Source of the DNA: VAZQ01 sp963753575
Lineage (GTDB): Bacteria > Pseudomonadota > Alphaproteobacteria > Rhizobiales > Xanthobacteraceae
Length of the DNA: 64,000 nucleotides
Assembly: GCA_963753575.1 (NCBI GenBank)
Contig: CAVWCR010000003.1
Location: 186,001 to 250,000 of the forward strand
Direction: 5' to 3'
Shown here: in pieces, positions 18,842 to 27,648 of the stretch
Position numbering within the stretch: position 1 is the first letter of the stretch
Layout of the letters: every line of letters starts with the position of its first letter
Translations under genes and position numbers: made by a program
Notes under the pieces: model-generated
What the model was told of the DNA's origin: nothing
Seen by the model: only the letters and a program-made list of their open reading frames with translations
The model's database searches: none

Positions 18842-20809
18842 GTGCGCCGGGAGACCGGCAAAAGGCAGACGGTGGAAGTCCGTCACGGTGAAGGAGTAGC
18901 GAACCGCACCGGCCCCGAGTGATGCACGGGTTGCCCGCGAGGGCAGATGTGAAGCGTTCACAGGGGAGGGCGCAGGCGAGGTATTGAGCGGGTAAGACAA
19001 GTTCGGGGTGCTGATGTTTTCCGTCCCACAGAAGGCAACACGGCCGGTGTCGATATCGCAAGACACATGCCGACCCCGCGTCGTCGTAGACCCTGGCATG
19101 CGCAGAAGCCTTTTGCACGGGAACCGGGAGATCTCCATCGCCGTCCCCGCCAGTCGTGGCCGGGACGTTGTCGGGAAGGCCGGAGGCTGTAGCCGACGAT
19201 GAGTGCGATGGAGAAGTCGGACCTGCCCGAGGTAGCGTGGAAGCGAGCGAACAAGGCGGCCTTGGCCGCTGCGGAGTTTGCGAAGCGAAGGGGTGGGGCC
19301 AAGGAGAATGCGGAACTGCAAAGCACGGTCCGGACGCAGAGCCGGGAAGCCGTGTCACAGGCGCAGGCCCGCATACGAGAAGCCGTCATCAGGAACAGAC
19401 AGGACAAGCTGACGGCGCTCCTTCATCACATCAACATCGATGTCCTGCGGGCAGGTTTCTTCGGATTGAAGAAGACTGCAGCGCCAGGTGTCGATGAGAT
19501 GACGTGGACCGAATACGCAGAGCACCTTGAGGCAAACCTCCTGGACCTGCATGCTCGCGTTCACGCAGGAGCGTATCGAGCGCTGCCGTCGCGTCGGAGG
19601 TACATACCGAAGGCGGATGGCAGACAGCGGCCGCTCGGCATCGCTGCCATAGAGGACAAAATCGTCCAGGCTGCGGTAGTGGCAATCCTGACACCGATCC
19701 ATGAGTCGGAATTCCTGGGCTTCAGCTACGGTTTCCGACCGAAGCGCAACCAGCATCAAGCGCTGGATGCGCTCGCGTTCGGGATCGGGAAGCGACGGAT
19801 CAACTGGGTGCTCGATTGCGACGTTCAATCCTTTTTCGACAAGGTCAGCCGGGATTGGCTGATCCGCTTCGTCGAGCATCGGATTGGCGACCGCCGAATC
19901 ATCCGGCTGATTGCCAAATGGCTGACTGCAGGCGTGCTTGAAGATGGGCGCGTGATCGAGACGGAGGAAGGGACGCCGCAGGGCGCGGTCATCAGCCCGC
20001 TCTTGGCGAACATTTACCTCCATCATGTCTATGATCAATGGGTCCACCAGTGGCGGCAGCGATGCGCCACCGGTGACGTGATTGTCGTGCGTTACGCGGA
20101 CGACTCCATCGTTGACTTCGAGCATCGGCACGAAGCGGAGCAATTCCTTGCCGATCTCAAGGCGAGGCTCGCTCGTTTTGGACTGAATCTCCATCCCGAT
20201 AAGACGCGGCTCATCGAGTTTGGTCGGAACGCGATTGCGAACCGCCGCGCTCGAGGCCTCGGTAAGCCAGAGACGTGCGATTTCCTAGGGTTCAAGCATT
20301 ATTGCGCGACCCGGCGGAATGGTAGCGGCTTCGTACTCGGAAGGAAGCCGATGGCCAAGCGCATGCGAACCAAACTTCGGGGAATCAAGGAGCAACTCAT
20401 GGCGACCCGCCACGACGGGATCGATGGGCAAGGCAAATGGCTTGCTCAGGTCCTGCGGGGGTGGATGGCCTATTATGCTGTGCCGATGAGCGGCTCAGCG
20501 ATCTCAGCATTCCGGCATCACATGATCGAACGCTGGCACAACGCACTCATGCGCCGCGGCCAGCGGCATCGATTGACGTGGACGCGAATGAAGACGATCG
20601 CTGACCGGTACCTGCCATTCCCTCGTATCCTGCATCCGTGGCCAGAGAAGCGGTTTCTCGTCACCATCCAAGGTGGGAGCCCGGTGCGTTAGTAGCGCCC
20701 GCCGGGATCTGTGCGGGGGGCGGAGAGTAATCTCCGTCCCTACCGCGACCTCCTCCCCCGGCGCGTGAGCGCCATGGATGTAGAGGCCTGGTAGGCTTCG
20801 GAGGAGCCA
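18842..20809 (+). mobile_element. Group II intron (boundaries approximate)
   Basis: The intron-encoded protein lies inside a region starting with the GTGCGCC-type 5' end at 18842. Near its 3' end a domain-V-like hairpin occurs at about 20707-20749: GGGCGGAGA and TCTCCGTCCC arms closed by a GTAA tetraloop, with outer GTGCGG/CCGCGAC pairing. A possible domain VI follows, with CCTCC and GGAGG arms ending about 20804. The 3' boundary is uncertain because the next bases could also belong to the IS110 leader. It inserted between an outer-membrane remnant and an IS110 fragment. Confidence 0.6.
19199..20692 (+). CDS. ltrA: Group II intron reverse transcriptase/maturase
   Basis: Splices the intron and makes the cDNA for its movement. 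RT blocks in order: PGVDEMTW (95-102), RRYIPKADGRQRPLGI (133-148), GFSYGFRPKRNQHQAL, VLDCDVQSFFD (204-214), EGTPQGAVISPLLANIYL (257-274), the catalytic YADD at 299-302, and HPDKTR. A maturase/X domain with KLRGIKEQL and LAQVLRGWMAYYAVP follows; there is no HNH endonuclease domain at the C-terminus. Length 497 and intact, so the element may still be active. Confidence 0.95.
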   Translation: MSAMEKSDLPEVAWKRANKAALAAAEFAKRRGGAKENAELQSTVRTQSREAVSQAQARIREAVIRNRQDKLTALLHHINIDVLRAGFFGLKKTAAPGVDEMTWTEYAEHLEANLLDLHARVHAGAYRALPSRRRYIPKADGRQRPLGIAAIEDKIVQAAVVAILTPIHESEFLGFSYGFRPKRNQHQALDALAFGIGKRRINWVLDCDVQSFFDKVSRDWLIRFVEHRIGDRRIIRLIAKWLTAGVLEDGRVIETEEGTPQGAVISPLLANIYLHHVYDQWVHQWRQRCATGDVIVVRYADDSIVDFEHRHEAEQFLADLKARLARFGLNLHPDKTRLIEFGRNAIANRRARGLGKPETCDFLGFKHYCATRRNGSGFVLGRKPMAKRMRTKLRGIKEQLMATRHDGIDGQGKWLAQVLRGWMAYYAVPMSGSAISAFRHHMIERWHNALMRRGQRHRLTWTRMKTIADRYLPFPRILHPWPEKRFLVTIQGGSPVR

Positions 20810-20812
20810 ATC

Positions 20813-21052
20813 ATGCAAGCGATCATTACTATCGGTCTTGATATCGCGAAGTCTGTTTTTCAGTGTCACTTCGTCGACGCCGAAGGGAATGTTGTTCTCC
20901 GCCGCCGATCAACGCGCCGGTACGTGCCGGCATTCTTCCAGAAACTCCAGCAATCCCCATATTGCGAGCACATAGTCGCCGCGAACTCGGCTCCTGTACT
21001 CCTTCATTGCAAGTCAATGGATACGCATTTAGACTTGGCAACGTATCGTTGA
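20813..21052 (+). pseudogene. IS110-family transposase fragment (N-terminus only)
   Basis: MQAIITIGLDIAKSVFQCHF, then VDAEGNVVLRRRSTRRYVPA is the RuvC-like start of IS110 transposases (the D of GLDIAKS is the first catalytic residue). Similarity fades after about 45 residues, and the frame closes at 79 residues against the usual 300 or more. A GGAGGAG ribosome site precedes the ATG. The rest of the element is missing, so it cannot move on its own. Confidence 0.75.
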
Positions 21053-22294
21053 TTGTTTAACCTGTGATACGTTTCGAAGCATCGTCTGAAATGCGCGGAA
21101 GATCTTGTCCATCTGTGGCCGCTTGTAGGGGAACAGGTCGGGGTGGTCCATCGCGTGGACGATCATACCGTTGCCCACCTCAAATACCAATAGCCTACCA
21201 TCCGGCATTTCGGCGCAATCCATCGTGAAATAGTCGAGACCGATCCGCTCGGCGATGGTCGTAAGTGCCGTGTCATGCCTAATCGCGAAGTCATCGAAAT
21301 TTGCCATGAACTGCGCCTCCTCGGCGCGACGCTCGGCGTTCTTGTACATGTCGGCATTGACGTAATGAATCATCCAATGCTGCGAGATACCCATATGGCA
21401 CGCATAGGGGCGTCCTTCGATCAAAGCGATCCGGTATTTGCGAAAGAGACCATCACTCCCGCGGTAATCGACAAAAGGTGAGATAAAAAGAGTTTTTTCC
21501 GGCCGATTTTTCAAGTAGCCGTCAATCGCCGCCGGAGTTTCGAGCTTGGCAAGACCCTCGCCGGCATGTGAGTCCAAGGGTCGCGCAATGATTGGAAATG
21601 CGCCGCTTTCAAGTATGGCTTCGATATTTAGTTCTCCACTGGCGATCTGCATGAGGCTCGATCGTTCGACCCGTTTGGTGATCGGCATCGCGACCCCCGC
21701 CGCCGAATTGAGCAGCGCCCAGGCTCCATCACGGGTGAGGTGAGCGATCCGATCGGGGCTATTGACAACCGGCCGCGGCCAAGATGGAACAAGGGCTGCA
21801 ATCTCCCGGAGGACAGCTTGATTCTCCTCCAATTCGGTGACCGCAATCAACGCTACGTCGTGCTCCGGCAGGGGCTGCGGCAACGGCTGCCCTGGCAGAA
21901 TGTAGACCATGTCCAGGGTCACGCTGGAACCGCCGAGCAGAAATTCGAGCGGCGTATTTGCCAGGAAATTGCCCGGAACCATGAAGGCGAGCAGCCGGAT
22001 GCCATCCGGAGCGGAAATCTCGGGTGGCTGACGATAGACCCGTTGCAGCTCCAGAGCACTGTTTTGTAGAGCTATCCGGTCACCGGGTCTACCGACAATG
22101 TGAGCAATCGTGGAGAGGTCGATTAGTGCAGCGGCATCATACGGATCATTGTTCACGCGATCGACCAACGTATTCCAAACTGGTGTCAGGTCGGCGCCGT
22201 CGAAAGCCATCTTGACGAGTGTCGGGAGGCCGATCGGTATTGCTAGATGCCCCCCCTGTACTGGGTCTTCGACGTCGAGTGTCAGGGAATGCAT
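21029..22294 (-). CDS. ATP-grasp (RimK-like) ligase with N-terminal TPR-like part
   Basis: Predicted carboxylate-amine ligase. The first ~95 residues are helical and TPR-like (DPYDAAALIDLSTIAHIVGR). A pre-ATP-grasp domain follows, then a catalytic part with GAFPIIARPLDSHAGEGLAK (the ATP loop), FISPFVDYRGSDGLFRKYRI, YFTMDCAEMPDGRLLVFEVG and NGMIVHAMDH; the DCAE and FEVGNG residues are candidate metal ligands. ATG 22294 has AGGAGG seven bases upstream. It follows the PLP decarboxylase, so the two may make an amine and couple it to an acid. Its 3' end runs into the IS110 fragment by 24 bases but looks complete. Confidence 0.8.
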   Translation of the reverse strand: MHSLTLDVEDPVQGGHLAIPIGLPTLVKMAFDGADLTPVWNTLVDRVNNDPYDAAALIDLSTIAHIVGRPGDRIALQNSALELQRVYRQPPEISAPDGIRLLAFMVPGNFLANTPLEFLLGGSSVTLDMVYILPGQPLPQPLPEHDVALIAVTELEENQAVLREIAALVPSWPRPVVNSPDRIAHLTRDGAWALLNSAAGVAMPITKRVERSSLMQIASGELNIEAILESGAFPIIARPLDSHAGEGLAKLETPAAIDGYLKNRPEKTLFISPFVDYRGSDGLFRKYRIALIEGRPYACHMGISQHWMIHYVNADMYKNAERRAEEAQFMANFDDFAIRHDTALTTIAERIGLDYFTMDCAEMPDGRLLVFEVGNGMIVHAMDHPDLFPYKRPQMDKIFRAFQTMLRNVSQVKQSTIRCQV

Positions 22295-23768
22295 TTTCGA
22301 GCCTCCTGGGCTGTGTCACTTGAAATGCGGTGCGACCACACGCCAACACGGCATTCACCAAGGCGTCAATGTCGCGACGCTGGGTACGATGGTTCACAAT
22401 CGCGGCGCGGATCGCGAGATGGGGACCGATCATGGTTGTCGAAGGCGCACAAACGCCAGACTCTTGCAGATCGGTCACGATCTTTGCATTCAACCGGTTC
22501 GCATCTCTGCCGCGGTGGCGGAAGCAGACGATGTTGAGCTGAACAGGCGCCAGAAGCTCAAGCTCTGGCGTTTCCAGGATTCGACTTTCCAGGTAACTTG
22601 CCAAGGCGCATGTGCGCGAGATCACCGCACCCAGCGCGTCGGTGCCGTAGACCTTGAGCGTGAACCATGTTTTCAGCGCCCGGAAGCCACGCGAAAGATC
22701 GGGACCAAAGTCGCACGGCCACGGCGATCCAGCGGCAAGGCCGTGCGTCTCGCGGCGCAAATAGGCGGCCGGCGAAGCGAACGTGTCTTGATGAAGCCTT
22801 CCGTTGCGCACGATAATGAAGCCGGCATCGTAAGGCACCTGCGCCCACTTATGAAAATCCAGGGCAATCGAATCCGCTCGCTCGATACCCGCGAGCCGCG
22901 GCGCCAAGTCCGGCGCCAAGATCGCAAGTGCTCCGAAGGCGCCATCGACGTGGAACCACAGTTTTTCCCGATGCGCGATGTCGGCGAGCGTCGCGAGATC
23001 GTCGACGGCTCCGATATCGACCGTGCCGGCCGTGCCGATGATGAGAAACGGCGTGAAGGCGGCGCTTCGGTCGACCGCAATGGCGGATTCGAGCGCATCG
23101 GGGTCGATCTGATGACGCTCATTCGTGGGGACAACGCGAAGTGCATCAATACCCAGACCGGAGATATCCATGGCCTGGGCAATGCAGCCATGGGCAGCAG
23201 ACGATACATACGCGACCAGCCGCTGCTGGCCCTCCGCAACGCCTTTGCGGCGAGCTGCGACACCCAGTGCGGAAGTGCGAGCGACGAGCACGCCCAGTAG
23301 GTTTGCCATCGACGTGCCGGTGACGAACAGACCGGTCGCGCTCTCTGGAAATCCGAAAAGGTGACCCACCCACCGGACGATCTGGCGTTCTACCTCGATC
23401 GGCATGTGATCACGTCCACCGAGATTGGCATTGAGGCCTGCTGCGAGCATCTCCGCCAGCAGGCCCGCTGGATTTCCGCCCCCGTGCACCCAGCCCATAA
23501 AACCCGGATGAGAATTCCCGGTGGTATAGGGAAGGATGTTGCGCATGAACTCCTGATGGACAGTGGCGAGGTCGGTCGGCGTCGTGGGCAGTGGCGCGCT
23601 GAAAAGCGCGCGTACAGAATCCGGGATCGGTTGCCACACCGGGCGTTCGCGGATTAGCTCGACGTAATCGAGAATATCATCGAGCATCCGATGCCCCTGG
23701 GCGCGGAGATTGTTCCAGTTGGAGGGGTCAAGACTGCCGCCAAAATCAGGGCGAAGTTTTTTTTTCAT
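22146..23768 (-). CDS. Group II pyridoxal-phosphate amino-acid decarboxylase
   Basis: Decarboxylates an amino acid, by family an aromatic one or a relative. PLP-binding features: SAAHGCIAQAM (stacking His, 193), HVDGAFGA (Asp 275), and the Schiff-base Lys307 in DFHKWAQVPYD. Length 540 includes an Arg-rich, non-conserved tail from about residue 490 that overlaps the ATP-grasp gene by 149 bases. A TGA in another frame at 22316-22318, just before the downstream AGGAGG site, is probably the ancestral stop, so a one-base indel may have extended this protein. The product amine is unknown. Confidence 0.88.
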   Translation of the reverse strand: MKKKLRPDFGGSLDPSNWNNLRAQGHRMLDDILDYVELIRERPVWQPIPDSVRALFSAPLPTTPTDLATVHQEFMRNILPYTTGNSHPGFMGWVHGGGNPAGLLAEMLAAGLNANLGGRDHMPIEVERQIVRWVGHLFGFPESATGLFVTGTSMANLLGVLVARTSALGVAARRKGVAEGQQRLVAYVSSAAHGCIAQAMDISGLGIDALRVVPTNERHQIDPDALESAIAVDRSAAFTPFLIIGTAGTVDIGAVDDLATLADIAHREKLWFHVDGAFGALAILAPDLAPRLAGIERADSIALDFHKWAQVPYDAGFIIVRNGRLHQDTFASPAAYLRRETHGLAAGSPWPCDFGPDLSRGFRALKTWFTLKVYGTDALGAVISRTCALASYLESRILETPELELLAPVQLNIVCFRHRGRDANRLNAKIVTDLQESGVCAPSTTMIGPHLAIRAAIVNHRTQRRDIDALVNAVLACGRTAFQVTQPRRLENAFPDTRRRRPSTGGASSNTDRPPDTRQDGFRRRRPDTSLEYVGRSREQ

Positions 23769-23930
23769 CGCTTCCGCGTTTGATCAATGTGTTAACAATC
23801 ATAGTCACCATATTGTTAATTTTTGGTATGCTGACGCCGCTCCAAGGCGCCACGGGGTTGGTCAATCGTGGCCGACTTTGCGTGAAGAAGCGCCAATCAA
23901 TCGAATCGATTGAATGTTTGCGACGCCGAC

Positions 23931-24296
23931 TTAGGCTCGGCGGAGCAATCCGGTCGCCAATTCGCGGCTTATGCTGATTAGGGAGCCGAGCGGCTCCGGG
24001 CGGGGGGTCGCCAAAATCGATAGCGTCTGATTGATGACAAATAAGCCGAGGTTTCCAACGTTCTGCCGAATATTAGCAGGAAGCGGATTGTCAGAATCCG
24101 TCGCGGAGCTAAGAGAAATAGTCCAGAGCTTGCGATTGTAAAGCAAGGCCTCGTCAAGGACGGTCTTGTCGACATCCCAACCCTTTTCAACCGCCCTCAA
24201 TCGTGAGGCGGCATGAAGAAGCAGATTGGCTTCCAAATCGCGCGGGTTCGAGATCTGATTTGCTACAGTTTTATATGTCAGCGTGAAATTATGCAT
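23931..24296 (-). CDS. flaF: Second FlaF-like flagellin regulator
   Basis: 121 residues, the same length as the FlaF in the main cluster, sharing NPRDLEANLLLHAAS, LYNRKLWTI and NLGLFVINQT. FlaF promotes flagellin translation/secretion in alphaproteobacteria, opposing FlbT. The start at 24296 (MHNFTLTY) was chosen by alignment; the frame extends to 24347. It stands alone, 9 kb from the flagellar genes, with no flbT or flagellin beside it, between the decarboxylase and phage-like recombination genes. It may be a transferred or relocated copy. Confidence 0.85.
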   Translation of the reverse strand: MHNFTLTYKTVANQISNPRDLEANLLLHAASRLRAVEKGWDVDKTVLDEALLYNRKLWTISLSSATDSDNPLPANIRQNVGNLGLFVINQTLSILATPRPEPLGSLISISRELATGLLRRA

Positions 24297-24809
24297 TGTC
24301 GAAAAGACCCCGGTAACCGACAAGTTTGTTCGAATCAGCGGGAACATCGTTCGATTCCGCTGTTAAAAGGAGATTATCATTAATCGATGAGTGCGTCGGC
24401 TTGTTGACAAGGCAACGCCGATCCCGACGCCAAACCAAGGCCGCCTGCGCTGGTCCTGTTGATCGACCAGGGAGGATAGTTAAAGCGCCGGAGCTGTTGC
24501 ACACGCTGATTCCATTCCGGCCATCTCTGCGCTGCCTACCACCCGTCTCTACTGCTTGACCGCGCCGGGTGATCGAATGAACATGCTGTTTGCTGCACAG
24601 CATGAGTCTCTTGTTGTGCAAATTCTGTGGGGCGAGCGGCGAGGAGATTAAATCCATCGCGAGGAAGTAAACCCAGCAACGGAGCTCCCCCAAATCTTGC
24701 GGTGGCCGTCGATCGGAAGATCCGCAAAGGCCGTGTCGGCGGCGGTGTGGAACAGGTCATTACAGACCGTCAGGAGCGAAGAATTCATGGCAGCCCTCCG
24801 TACAACGCG
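24297..24809. other. Intergenic stretch, no gene recognised
   Basis: About 510 bases between the second flaF and the ERF gene. An open frame on the minus strand (24289-24693) has no recognisable motif and low-complexity composition for a protein. The flaF promoter should be here. No repeat, tRNA or attachment site was identified. Confidence 0.45.
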
Positions 24810-26069
24810 TTAGGCGCGCGCCGAGCGGTTCGCATGCGGGCGTGCCGTCTTGCTGGATGTCTTCGGTGGCCTCTTGGGGGGCTTTGCGGCTGGGTCCGCC
24901 GCGGCACTTGCCGGCGGGCGATTGGGTTCATCGGCTTCGATGCGCCCCTCATTCACACGCGTCCTGTTCCAGAGCTTTTGGGCGACGCTGAGCGGATCGA
25001 TGTTGGCGGCGTGCCACCAGGCCTGTTCGTTGCCGATGCGGTGGACCTCGCGGTGGTGCATGCGGCAGAGCGGGACGGTGAATTCGTCGCTTGCCTTCCT
25101 CCCCAGCGCGCGCGGTTGTGTGTAGCGCAGGTGATGCGGGTCCGACGGCTGACGGCCACAGATCAGGCACGCTTGCCGGGCGACGTAGCGCAGATGGTCC
25201 TTGTTGCGGTAGCGGTGCGGCTTGGTGATCGCGAGCCTAGTCTCACCTGACGGCGGTGGAGCTGAGGGCGCAGTCGAAGGATCGAGGGCCAGCGCCGATG
25301 AATCACCAAGCCGCGCCTCTGCCGATACACCGCCAGCCGCCTCGGCTGCAGCCAACGACGACACCTTCTGCTCGAAGGCCTCCTCCACGCGCCCGGCGTC
25401 TGCCAGGACGAGGGTGTTCTTGGCAGCAATGGCGTCGTGTGCCCAGGTCGCGGCGGCATCGGTCGACGTGAGGCCTTCGATCTCGCTCAGGAGCTTGTCG
25501 CGGACCCCAGCCGATTGCGCGGGGGCAAGCGTGATCGGCGGCTCGGCTCTGACCGCGGTGCGCCCGTTGCCCGGAGTACGCGCAGTGCGCGGCAAGCGCA
25601 CGACCGCAGATTCGAGTGCGGACCCAGAAGGCGAGGGGGTGCCGAGATCCGACGCATCGAGGTCGTCCTCGCCCGCAATGCCAACCAGCGTGAACAGCGC
25701 ATAGCGCCGGGCATAGGTCAGCGCCGCACCCATCCGTTGCGGATTGGCGGTCTCGGCCGCCGCACAGACCGGCCAGTCGGAGGCAATCCACTCGCCGGAG
25801 GAGTGCGCCAGCATGGTGGTGAGGTTGACCATGCCGGTTGCGGGATCGATGGCGGTTGTCTGCACGGTTGCGATCTCGTGCTGGCCCAATGTCTTGCGCA
25901 CGATGTCGAGGCCGCTGGCGAGCGGGGCATACCGAAATGAGCGCTCGGCTTCGCCCGGCCGCCCAGCCCGGATGGTTGCAATCAGTGACTTTTCCGGGTT
26001 GACCAGCGGGGCTTGCGCCTTGGCAAGCGCTGATGCCAACGCTGCCACCGTCTCACTCGACCGGGGCAT
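24810..26069 (-). CDS. ERF-family single-strand annealing protein with C-terminal HNH-like domain
   Basis: N-terminal ERF domain (phage recombinase that anneals single strands): MVNLTTMLAHSSGEWIASDW, then NPQRMGAALTYARRYALFTL, then GIAGEDDLDA. A long Ala/Pro-rich linker follows, and then a zinc/HNH-type module CLICGRQPSDPHHLRYTQ with CRMHHREVHRIG. The tail is Lys/Arg/Pro-rich and may bind DNA. Length 419. It overlaps the upstream YqaJ gene by 17 bases, so the two are co-translated. This is a Red-like annealing plus exonuclease pair on a chromosomal island. Confidence 0.85.
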   Translation of the reverse strand: MPRSSETVAALASALAKAQAPLVNPEKSLIATIRAGRPGEAERSFRYAPLASGLDIVRKTLGQHEIATVQTTAIDPATGMVNLTTMLAHSSGEWIASDWPVCAAAETANPQRMGAALTYARRYALFTLVGIAGEDDLDASDLGTPSPSGSALESAVVRLPRTARTPGNGRTAVRAEPPITLAPAQSAGVRDKLLSEIEGLTSTDAAATWAHDAIAAKNTLVLADAGRVEEAFEQKVSSLAAAEAAGGVSAEARLGDSSALALDPSTAPSAPPPSGETRLAITKPHRYRNKDHLRYVARQACLICGRQPSDPHHLRYTQPRALGRKASDEFTVPLCRMHHREVHRIGNEQAWWHAANIDPLSVAQKLWNRTRVNEGRIEADEPNRPPASAAADPAAKPPKRPPKTSSKTARPHANRSARA

Positions 26070-26886
26070 GGGCCGCCTCCGTATCCAGAAGGTCGAAGCT
26101 CACCGCGCCCGCCTTCGAGCGCTTGGCCCGCACCCCGTGCCCGATGGCTTCCTTCGCGTCCTCCGGCATGAGGGTCTTGAGTTCCCCCTTGGCGCGCTCG
26201 TGGTCGAGAAACGCCTCCCGCGTATTGCGGTAGAGCGCCGCAAATTCGGCCCAGGTGTTCGAGGCGGTCATGTCCACAATCCGCACCGCCTCGATGCGTG
26301 GCCGCGGCGGCTCGGCATTGATGAGGTGGGGCACCTCGCCAAACTGGACGCAGCGCCAGAACTTCTTCTCGGCCGACACCAGGACGCTCAGATAAAGCGG
26401 GTCCATAGGCACCGTGATCTCGACCCATTTGCCACCGCCGGTGATGATCGAGAGCACCGAGCTGCGCAGGTTGGTGACCCACATGTTGTGCTGCAGCTGG
26501 GGCATATACTTGGCGGCGGCGGCTTCTTCCGAGAACGACCACGGCAACATGAACTTGGCTTCGAAGACGGCGCCAGCGCCTTCCACCACCCCGTCGAGGG
26601 TGGCTGCCATGTACGGAATGGCCGAATGTTTGACGTGGCGCTGGGCGGCGATGACCCGCCGGCCGGTGCTGCGCTCGTACCAGGCGCGGTTGAGCTCCTC
26701 GGTGACCGTCCCGAGCTGCACGATCAGGTTGCCAGAGAGGTCCTCGGGCTGAGCCTCGCCGCGTTTCTCGCGCCAGAGCTGAATGAGGGCCGCCTCATTG
26801 CTGCCCATGATGATCCGGGCGTCCGAGCCGCCGATGAAGGAGCGGCGGTCTAAAGGCTGCTTTTTCCACACCTGCGATTTCATCAC
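26053..26886 (-). CDS. YqaJ-type (lambda-exonuclease-like) recombinase nuclease
   Basis: Restriction-endonuclease-fold 5'-3' exonuclease that supplies single strands to the ERF partner. Motifs: RRSFIGGSDARIIMG (YqaJ entry), TEELNRAWYERSTGR, MAATLDGVVE with the active Asp, AVFEAKF (E-x-K) and MPQLQHNMWV (Gln/His motif). Length 277; the second Met at 26883 is an equally good start. First gene of the pair, divergent from a small HTH regulator. Confidence 0.88.
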   Translation of the reverse strand: MMKSQVWKKQPLDRRSFIGGSDARIIMGSNEAALIQLWREKRGEAQPEDLSGNLIVQLGTVTEELNRAWYERSTGRRVIAAQRHVKHSAIPYMAATLDGVVEGAGAVFEAKFMLPWSFSEEAAAAKYMPQLQHNMWVTNLRSSVLSIITGGGKWVEITVPMDPLYLSVLVSAEKKFWRCVQFGEVPHLINAEPPRPRIEAVRIVDMTASNTWAEFAALYRNTREAFLDHERAKGELKTLMPEDAKEAIGHGVRAKRSKAGAVSFDLLDTEAAHAPVE

Positions 26887-26987
26887 TTCCTCCAGAAGCC
26901 AAATTGGCGTTGGTTAACGCTAGTGAATCGGAGCTCCTAATAATGTCATATGCGCTGAAAAATAGCATGTGAGTGGTTTGTGTCAAG

Positions 26988-27257
26988 ATGCCTAAACCCC
27001 TAACAAGCGCGCAAATTAGGGCGGCCCGGGCCCTGCTCCGCTGGAGTGCAGACGATCTTGCCAAGCAATCTGTCTTGAGCGTCGCGACCATTCGGCGCGC
27101 AGAGTTATCTGAAGATCAGACGGCTATGACCGCGGCAAACGAATTGGCGGTACGCCGCGCTTTAGAAGCTGCTGGCGTCGTCTTTATCGACGACAACGGC
27201 GGGGGCCCGGGGGTGCGCCTAAAACAGCGGCCGGGCCAAAAGGGCCGAAAGACGTAG
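26988..27257 (+). CDS. Small XRE-like HTH regulator
   Basis: About 89 residues from ATG 26988 (MPKPLTSAQIRAARALLRWS). The helix-turn-helix reads SADDLAKQSVLSVATIRRAE, followed by the ALEAAGVVFIDDNGGGPGVR tail common to this family in Rhizobiales. It is divergent from the YqaJ-ERF pair with about 100 bases between, a layout like a phage repressor, so it probably controls those genes. The longer frame from 26973 starts with GTG and is less likely. Confidence 0.85.
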   Translation: MPKPLTSAQIRAARALLRWSADDLAKQSVLSVATIRRAELSEDQTAMTAANELAVRRALEAAGVVFIDDNGGGPGVRLKQRPGQKGRKT

Positions 27258-27574
27258 ACCTACGAGGAACGCGCGAACATTAGACGCGCGTCGCTCCGAA
27301 GCCGTGATGGATCACCTACTCGTTACCTATTGTACAGATATTTCAGAATGGCCGAGGTGAAGATCCGGAAGGGGGTTGAGACAGCAGGTCGGCGGCATAG
27401 CGGTGAACGGCGTCATGGCGTCTCCTTGTTCGCGTACGCCCCCAGACATTGTCCAACCAAGGAAGTGCGAGGCAACAGCTTCGCATCGGCAGAAATTGCC
27501 GGCGGCGGCCGCTGTTGCCGGGCGCGCAGTTAAGCGCCTCTCACTAAAATATTGACTTTACTGAATAAAGAAAT

Positions 27575-27590
27575 TGGCGTGGCGCTTGCA
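27575..27590 (+). promoter_or_regulatory. Sigma-54 promoter of the flgE operon
   Basis: TGGCGTGGCGCTTGCA matches the -24/-12 pattern (TGGC-N7-TTGC) with exact spacing. It lies about 60 bases before the flgE start, within an AT-richer patch. Hook genes of alphaproteobacteria such as Caulobacter are sigma-54 driven, which supports the call. The rest of 27258-27574 shows no gene. Confidence 0.75.
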
Positions 27591-27648
27591 AGGTGACCGG
27601 CGCGATGGGCTGGGCGGGGCTGCCCGGCACGCAGTTGGAGATCATGTC

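Noticed and set aside
22110..23300. 396-residue plus-strand frame
   Set aside because: Antisense to the PLP decarboxylase, which has all catalytic residues.
27330..27533. 67-codon frame before flgE
   Set aside because: No motif or ribosome site; lies in the flgE upstream region.
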